From: Pseudoprevotella muciniphila
GTDB lineage: Bacteria; Bacteroidota; Bacteroidia; Bacteroidales; Bacteroidaceae
Assembly (NCBI RefSeq): GCF_003265305.2
Contig: NZ_CP033459.1
Location: 1,488,001 to 1,552,000 of the forward strand
Reading direction: 5' to 3'
Length of the DNA stretch: 64,000 bases
Part shown: one piece after another, positions 62,389 to 64,000 of the stretch
How positions within the stretch are numbered: the stretch's first letter is position 1
How the letters are laid out: every line of letters starts with the position of its first letter
Translations under genes and position numbers: made by a program
Notes under the pieces: generated by a model
The model's input: the letters and a program-made list of their open reading frames with translations, nothing else
Databases searched by the model: none
What the model was told of the DNA's origin: nothing

Positions 62389-63156
62389 TTATTTCGTCAA
62401 GTCGTATCTCGTTTCGGTTTCGGTATTCAGGTTATAGACATCCATATCCATTTTACTACTGCTGATTTCACCATACACATTGCCTTGGAATGTCTGACCT
62501 GCATAGGCACCGGATTTGGCGAAAAGATCCAGGAACTTACCTTTGTCGCCTACTCCGACAGTACCGGTAGTAGTCTGTGTTTGTTCACCGTTTTGAGTGG
62601 TCAGGGTGAAAGTATAGTCGCTTTTCACTTGCAGCGTCTTCCAGTTGGCAGATTCACCGCCATAAGTGGGTGTTGCAGTCCATGTACCAAAGAGGTAAGA
62701 ATAGTCGAAAGTTGCAGGTGTGGTTTTCAGCCACTCTTCCATTTTGGCCGTCTTGGTCTCGTAGAGCGTGTAGTCGATGCCATTAAAGGTAAACGAAATA
62801 TCACTATAATGCACATTAGTTAGGTTGATAATGTGAGTTTCTCCTTTACGGTCACCATCATTGCAAACTATCTTAATAGTTTCTTGTTTGTCCAGTTTTA
62901 CCCATTTACCATTAGTGATGAAGCGTTTGCCATTCAGAGTCTCAACAAGTGTCATGTCGCCGTTTGACTTAAGGTTAAACCAACGAATGGTGCGAACGTT
63001 GTCATAGACGCGCCCTGTGTTCTGATAGACACCTTTGATAGTAGAAGATTCTATAGAATTCTCAATAGAATTCTTAACGTCATCACAACTCACGAATAAA
63101 GCCCCACAGCCTAAAAAAAGGCTAAGTGAAAGCATGATGCATTTGATAGATTTCAT
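62389..63156 (-). CDS. Lipoprotein of unknown function
   Basis: The signal MKSIKCIMLSLSLFLGCGAL continues to a lipobox cysteine (FVSCDD). The mature part has two beta-rich, lipocalin-like halves with similar layout, each opening GVYQNTG or GTWTATP and running into a T-rich strand set (NGDMTLVETLNGKRFITNGK; SDYTFTLTTQNGEQTQTTTG). The family was not recognised. The length is 255. It is on the minus strand next to a propeller-like gene, so the two may belong together. Confidence 0.7.
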   Translation of the reverse strand: MKSIKCIMLSLSLFLGCGALFVSCDDVKNSIENSIESSTIKGVYQNTGRVYDNVRTIRWFNLKSNGDMTLVETLNGKRFITNGKWVKLDKQETIKIVCNDGDRKGETHIINLTNVHYSDISFTFNGIDYTLYETKTAKMEEWLKTTPATFDYSYLFGTWTATPTYGGESANWKTLQVKSDYTFTLTTQNGEQTQTTTGTVGVGDKGKFLDLFAKSGAYAGQTFQGNVYGEISSSKMDMDVYNLNTETETRYDLTK

Positions 63157-63331
63157 TTTGTGAAAGAATTTGAGTTACTTGTTTATTGATTGATTTGCAA
63201 ATGTGCTAATAAATTCCGAAACAATGGTTTCTTTCTCTGTTTTTTTGAAAAATCAATCCAAATCATAACCCGCTGGACGAATGAAGCAAATGCGCTTAAT
63301 TTGTCCAGCGGGTAAATTGACGTTATAATTA

Positions 63332-64000
63332 TTAGTCTACAAAGAGTGCATAATAAGGATTGGGACCAGTGGTGTATTTGTTGGCAAATTTGCCGTCAGA
63401 ATAATACCAATAGAGCAGTCCGTTACCTTGATAGTCCACACTACCATCATCTTTCAGGTTGTTGCTACCGATAAGAATGTTGCCATATTTTTTATCAACA
63501 GAAATAAAAGTGGGATTGATGGGTTTTTCGGTTGCTTCTTTCAGGAAGTCTTCGTCCAGGAGAGCATTCGTTGTGGTAGAATACTTCTTATAGGTAGTTA
63601 TCCCATCATAAGAAGATGAAATGGCATAAAGCACATTCTTGCTGATGGTTATCATGTCTGCCTCGCCTATATTTGTTGCTACATCGGCAGGAGTTACCTT
63701 GTAGAGAGCCTTGCCCACATCTGCATAGTTGCCGTTGCATACCACGAAAATGTTGTCGTTGTTGTCAACGGCTATTTGGTTGTAGGCATTCATGCCTATT
63801 GCTATTTCTTTCACAGCACCTTTGCTGATGTTGTTGATGTCGAATTTAGCAAGGCGCATACCATCAATGTAGTTCTCCGGGTTACCCCATTCATGATAGG
63901 TTCCGGCAATAGGAACATATACGTAGTGGTCGGTGGCTGCTACGCAATAAAGACCAGGACCTACTTTAACTTTCTGGTCAACTGCCTTTGTCTTTGTATT
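63332..64000 (-). CDS. Beta-propeller-like protein, 5' end outside window
   Basis: The frame is open from the right edge of the window, so the ATG at 63859 is internal and the true start lies beyond 64000. The visible part has short repeated strands of propeller type: NQIAVDNNDNIFVVCNGNY, PTFISVDKKYGNILIGSNNL and HYVYVPIAGTYHEWGNPENY. The end is PNPYYALFVD. It resembles YncE/DUF5074-like surface proteins of Bacteroidetes; function unknown. It sits 175 bp upstream of the lipoprotein gene on the same strand. Confidence 0.65.
   Translation of the reverse strand, partial: NTKTKAVDQKVKVGPGLYCVAATDHYVYVPIAGTYHEWGNPENYIDGMRLAKFDINNISKGAVKEIAIGMNAYNQIAVDNNDNIFVVCNGNYADVGKALYKVTPADVATNIGEADMITISKNVLYAISSSYDGITTYKKYSTTTNALLDEDFLKEATEKPINPTFISVDKKYGNILIGSNNLKDDGSVDYQGNGLLYWYYSDGKFANKYTTGPNPYYALFVD

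Overview
This window looks like a chromosomal contig from a Bacteroidales bacterium, most likely a Prevotella-type member of the Prevotellaceae. Three kinds of evidence point there. The arginine genes are the Bacteroidetes type, with a succinylornithine-type carbamoyltransferase. Promoters follow the Bacteroidetes pattern: TTG or TTTG, then 19-20 bp, then TAnnTTTG. Type IX secretion is represented by a PorZ-like protein and by a large secreted protein with a short Prevotella-style sorting tail. Most of the sequence is ordinary core genome.

Layout: 1-3910 is an arginine operon (argF' cut by the window edge, argB, argE-like, argH). 4187-7712 holds a reverse-type rubrerythrin, a Sel1/TonB hybrid and a GH95 fucosidase. 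8265-12963 is a minus-strand block (zinc metallopeptidase, Nudix hydrolase, nuclease/helicase-like DUF2075 protein, DUF362 protein). 13438-15891 carries a tRNA with anticodon CAT, HIT, greA and tyrS. 16274-21715 carries a PurF-like protein, an O-methyltransferase, aroQ and nrdDG, followed by a cobalamin riboswitch in the nrdD leader (22120-22272). 22466-27584 is the EnvC-like / DUF4292 / TPR / dut block.

27585-34763 is the accessory part. A roughly 680-nt non-coding segment with many hairpins ends in a terminator directly against an AT-rich restriction-modification island: a 5-methylcytosine methyltransferase, then McrB-like and McrC-like genes, in the style of LlaJI/BsuMI. An IS30-family element (29917-31027, target duplication TTG) splits the methyltransferase between motifs IX and X. 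Removing it on paper restores a 446-codon frame exactly.

35143-48262 returns to core genes (dgt, glycosyltransferase, SDR, M48 peptidase, PorZ-like, rdgB, fucosyltransferase-like, YitT, leuS, SH3b, upp). 48499-55888 has tcdA, the 1155-residue secreted protein with a 56-residue companion, and metG. 56320-61365 is a minus-strand cluster (TatD, yidD, rnpA, hemD-like, DUF4271, LOG, metK). 61747-64000 has a second SH3b protein, a lipoprotein and a beta-propeller-like protein cut by the window end.

The most unusual signals are: (i) the IS-broken methyltransferase beside intact McrB/McrC frames; (ii) the structured non-coding segment in front of it; (iii) one promoter cassette shared by three unrelated genes and tandemly amplified at two loci (73-bp and 69-bp periods); (iv) a B12 riboswitch on B12-independent ribonucleotide reductase genes; (v) an EnvC-like gene split by a frameshift at a seven-A run; (vi) a short GGACACCCC-plus-hairpin element at four loci. 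All calls come from reading the sequence; no database search was possible.
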